A model generated the notes under the pieces. That model was not told the origin of the DNA. It did not search any database and saw nothing but the letters and a program-made list of their open reading frames with translations. The position numbers and the translations under genes are program-made. Of a stretch of DNA of 8,080 nucleotides, positions 6,383 to 8,080 are shown piece by piece. The number at the start of each line of letters is the position of its first letter. The first letter of the stretch is position 1. The DNA comes from Thermoplasmata archaeon (GTDB lineage: Archaea > Thermoplasmatota > Thermoplasmata > Thermoplasmatales > Thermoplasmataceae), in the NCBI GenBank assembly GCA_021795055.1, contig JAJYPW010000039.1, positions 1-8,080 on the forward strand, written 5' to 3'.

Positions 6383-7518
6383 TTTGCCTTGAGGATTTCC
6401 CTCGCGATGATGATCCGCTGGATCTGGTTCGTTCCTTCATATATCTGGGTTATTTTCGCATCCCTCATGTGGCGCTCTGCATCGAAATCGGTGGTGTAAC
6501 CGTAACCGCCGAAGAGCTGTAGGGCTTCCGTTGTTATATGCATCGCCGCGTCCGAGGCGTAGAGTTTGGCCATGGAGGAGAACAGTACTGAGTTTTCATG
6601 CTTTTCCCACGCTTTGCATGCCTCGTATGTCAGCAGCCTGGCGGCCATGAGTTCTGTATAGAGGTCTGACAGCAGGAATTGGATTCCCTGGAAATCTGCA
6701 ATGGTCTTCCCAAACTGCTTCCTGCTCTTGATGTACTCCGTGGCTTCCTCCAGCGCATTCCTGGCCACACCCAGTGCCTGAGCCGCTATCCCTATCCTCC
6801 CTGCGTCGAGTGTTTCCATGATCACCTTGAAGCCTTTGTTCACCTCGCCCACAACGTTTTCTTCAGGGATCTCCGCATCCTTGAAAACGAGTTCAACAGT
6901 GCTTGATCCACGGATTCCCATCTTGTGGATGTCCCTGCTTATCTCGAATCCCGGGGTCCCAGCATCGATCACGAATGTGGTTATCCCCTTGCTTCCCTTT
7001 CCTGGATCGGTAAGGGCATCAAAAACGAAGAATTTTGCAATTCTACCATTGGAGATGAAGGTTTTAGTGCCGTTTATCACATATTTGTCGCCCTTCTTAA
7101 CGGCGCTGGTTCTGATGGATGCCGCATCACTGCCAGCACCCGGTTCGGTTATAGCTAAGCCCCCGACAGCACCTTTTACAATCTGTGAAAAGTACTTAGA
7201 TTTCAGATAATCGCTTCCAAACATCATCAGCGGCTCAGCGAAAAGGGTGAGCGCACCGTCAAGGACAAGTGCAGTGCTCGGACACGCGGCAGATAGTTCC
7301 TCTATAACTCTGACAAGAAATGAGAAACTCAGCCCTGAACCGCCGTATTTTTCCGGGATATATGACCCGAATAGCCCGAGGTCCTTCATTCTATCTATTA
7401 AGGACTGCGGGACTTCCTGATCCTGATCTATTTTCTTTGCAAGCGGCCTTACCTCCTTATCAGCGAACTCCCTGACATATTTCAGGACGTCCTCTTCCTG
7501 CGGTGTGAGAATCTCCAT
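6379..7518 (-). CDS. Acyl-CoA dehydrogenase (short-chain/butyryl-CoA type)
   Basis: The product is a 379-residue FAD flavoenzyme that introduces a trans-2 double bond into an acyl-CoA, passing electrons to electron-transfer flavoprotein. The length is normal. The N-terminal helical domain covers about 1-120; the middle beta domain has ITEPGAGSDAAS (123-134), NGTKTFISNG (149-158) and MGIRGSSTVEL (200-210); the C-terminal helical domain has AGRIGIAAQALG (239-250), SRKQFGK (265-271), LFGGYGYT (335-342) and IYEGTNQIQR (359-368). Glu361 is at the catalytic-base position of short- and medium-chain enzymes. The true substrate (short, branched or aromatic acyl-CoA) cannot be told from these motifs. 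The ATG at 7518 has a TATA-like box 25-26 bp before it and no Shine-Dalgarno, suggesting a leaderless mRNA. No thiolase, hydratase or ETF gene is in view; the only partner is the overlapping DUF72 gene. Confidence 0.95.
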   Translation of the reverse strand: MEILTPQEEDVLKYVREFADKEVRPLAKKIDQDQEVPQSLIDRMKDLGLFGSYIPEKYGGSGLSFSFLVRVIEELSAACPSTALVLDGALTLFAEPLMMFGSDYLKSKYFSQIVKGAVGGLAITEPGAGSDAASIRTSAVKKGDKYVINGTKTFISNGRIAKFFVFDALTDPGKGSKGITTFVIDAGTPGFEISRDIHKMGIRGSSTVELVFKDAEIPEENVVGEVNKGFKVIMETLDAGRIGIAAQALGVARNALEEATEYIKSRKQFGKTIADFQGIQFLLSDLYTELMAARLLTYEACKAWEKHENSVLFSSMAKLYASDAAMHITTEALQLFGGYGYTTDFDAERHMRDAKITQIYEGTNQIQRIIIAREILKAK

Positions 7519-7534
7519 GAATATCCATATGGAG
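7513..7534. repeat. Inverted repeat spanning the acyl-CoA dehydrogenase start; possible operator
   Basis: CTCCAT (7513-7518) and ATGGAG (7529-7534) are perfect 6-bp arms around 10 bases. The element covers the start codon and the predicted transcription start and lies just downstream of the TATA-like box, where a bound repressor would block initiation. The arms are short, so chance is possible. Confidence 0.35.
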
Positions 7535-7539
7535 TTTTG

Positions 7540-7547
7540 TTTAATAA
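7540..7547 (-). promoter_or_regulatory. TATA-like box of the acyl-CoA dehydrogenase gene
   Basis: TTATTAAA on the minus strand is centred 25-26 bp before the ATG at 7518, fitting leaderless transcription. The bases just upstream, where the TFB-recognition element would lie, meet the proposed left end of the insertion sequence. Confidence 0.6.
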
Positions 7548-7570
7548 TTTACGATCACCTGAGCAGAAAG

Positions 7571-7590
7571 CCAATGACTTAAGTCGTTGG
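7571..7590. repeat. Subterminal hairpin of the insertion sequence left end
   Basis: A 20-base palindrome with arms CCAA/TTGG and core GACTTAAGTC, interrupted by one T/G mismatch on each side of the core. It sits about 18 bases inside the proposed left boundary and about 44 bases before tnpB. Such single-strand hairpins are what the Y1 transposase TnpA binds. Confidence 0.7.
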
Positions 7591-7604
7591 ATGAATGCGA
7601 ATGC

Positions 7605-7612
7605 TTATTAAT
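7605..7612 (+). promoter_or_regulatory. TATA-like box of tnpB
   Basis: TTATTAAT is centred 25-26 bp before the tnpB ATG at 7634, matching the leaderless geometry of the cellular genes. Just upstream is the tandem hexamer GAATGC-GAATGC (7593-7604). A second AT-rich stretch, GTTTAAATA, ends at the ATG and is too close to serve as its TATA box. Confidence 0.5.
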
Positions 7613-7633
7613 AGTGCATGTATTGTTTAAATA

Positions 7634-8080
7634 ATGATTAAAACCCTCAAGGTGCGATTATACCCAGATGAAGAACATAAGATTCTTCTTGAGAAGCACT
7701 TCGGGTCATGCCGGTTTGTGTGGAATCACTTCCTTGAGATCAGGAATAAATATCATGCGGAACACAGGGGCGATAAGAAGAAGGGGCTTACTGCCTTTGA
7801 CACCATGAAGATGCTCACGGTATTGAAGAAGGACACTGCATGGCTGAATGAGATCAATTCCCAGAGCCTCCAGCAATCCCTTGTGAAGCTTGACATGGCG
7901 TTCAGATCGTTCTTCAAACACAATACCAGCTATCCGAATTTCAGGTCAAGGAGAGGCAGCCAGTATTTCATCGTGCCTTCAGGATTCAAGGCAACAGAGA
8001 ACAAGCTAATTATACCGAAGTTCATGGATGGGATAGAATACAGGGATGGATCCCCAATTCCGGACAGGATAAGGCAGATA
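7634..8080 (+). CDS. tnpB: TnpB (OrfB), RNA-guided nuclease of IS200/IS605 elements; 5' part only
   Basis: TnpB proteins are RNA-guided DNA nucleases, related to Cas12, that use an RNA from the element's right end and help the element persist. The window holds 149 codons from the ATG with the frame open to the edge; usual length is about 380-420. The N-terminal region KTLKVRLYPDEEHKILLEKHFGSCRFVWNHFLEIRNKY matches the start of the OrfB family. It is followed by LKKDTAWLNEINSQSLQQSLVKLDMAFRSFF, YPNFRSRRGSQYF and KLIIPKF, in the order expected. The RuvC catalytic residues and the zinc finger lie beyond the window, so whether the protein is active cannot be judged; nothing seen is broken. The gene points away from the acyl-CoA dehydrogenase gene. 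Confidence 0.93.
   Translation, partial: MIKTLKVRLYPDEEHKILLEKHFGSCRFVWNHFLEIRNKYHAEHRGDKKKGLTAFDTMKMLTVLKKDTAWLNEINSQSLQQSLVKLDMAFRSFFKHNTSYPNFRSRRGSQYFIVPSGFKATENKLIIPKFMDGIEYRDGSPIPDRIRQI

Larger units (their letters stand above)
7553..8080 (+). mobile_element. IS200/IS605-superfamily element, left end and 5' part of tnpB; right end outside window
   Basis: The element is recognised from its tnpB gene and from a subterminal hairpin at 7571-7590 upstream of it. I place the left boundary after TTAC (7549-7552), by analogy with IS608, which inserts 3' of TTAC and has its hairpin at a similar distance, about 18-19 bases in. AAAG directly precedes the hairpin, as does the IS608 left guide sequence. 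No tnpA precedes tnpB, so the element is either of the tnpB-only (IS1341-like) type or has tnpA elsewhere. The boundary is an inference and could be off by several bases. There are no terminal inverted repeats or target duplications to look for, since this family makes none. Confidence 0.6.

Noticed and set aside
6818..7210. Plus-strand open frame of 130 codons inside the acyl-CoA dehydrogenase gene
   Set aside because: Antisense shadow of the FAD-binding middle domain, with no support of its own.
7706..7921. Minus-strand open frame of 71 codons inside tnpB
   Set aside because: Opposes a recognisable tnpB coding frame and has no recognisable motif.

Overview
The window looks like a piece of an archaeal chromosome, most likely from the Thermoplasmatales or a close relative. 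The firmest evidence is the gatD-gatE pair, which encodes the archaea-specific Glu-tRNA(Gln) amidotransferase. It is supported by TATA-like boxes about 26 bp before four start codons (the leaderless archaeal pattern), by ATGA/TTGA/GTGA-type gene overlaps and by frequent AGG/AGA arginine codons. The order-level placement is inference; archaeal origin is well supported.

Layout: every cellular gene lies on the minus strand, so transcription runs from high to low coordinates. (1) 7518-5576: an acyl-CoA dehydrogenase gene whose stop codon overlaps the start of a DUF72 (YecE-like) gene. (2) 5456-2416: gatD and gatE, overlapping by 4 bases, and ending in two back-to-back inverted repeats followed by a T-run that probably form the 3' end of the transcript. 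(3) 2196-1: nuoA, nuoB, nuoC and the first 277 codons of nuoD, tightly packed, the start of an operon for a complex I-type quinone oxidoreductase; it continues beyond position 1. (4) About 7553-8080, plus strand: the left end and first 149 codons of tnpB of an IS200/IS605-superfamily element, running off the right edge. It faces away from the acyl-CoA dehydrogenase gene and seems to have inserted immediately upstream of that gene's promoter.

Function: the nuo genes encode parts of the quinone-reducing arm (B, C, D) and one membrane subunit (A) of a respiratory proton pump. GatDE makes Gln-tRNA(Gln) by amidating Glu-tRNA(Gln). The acyl-CoA dehydrogenase is an FAD enzyme of fatty or branched-chain acyl-CoA oxidation. 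DUF72 has no settled function. No gap between genes exceeds about 220 bases, and no RNA gene or CRISPR array was seen.

I do not see a convincing undescribed multi-gene system. The points most worth a second look are the uniform leaderless promoter geometry, the confused start region of gatD (a strong Shine-Dalgarno followed by ATG-TAA), the double hairpin after gatE, the inverted repeat over the acyl-CoA dehydrogenase start, and the well-preserved left end of the insertion sequence.
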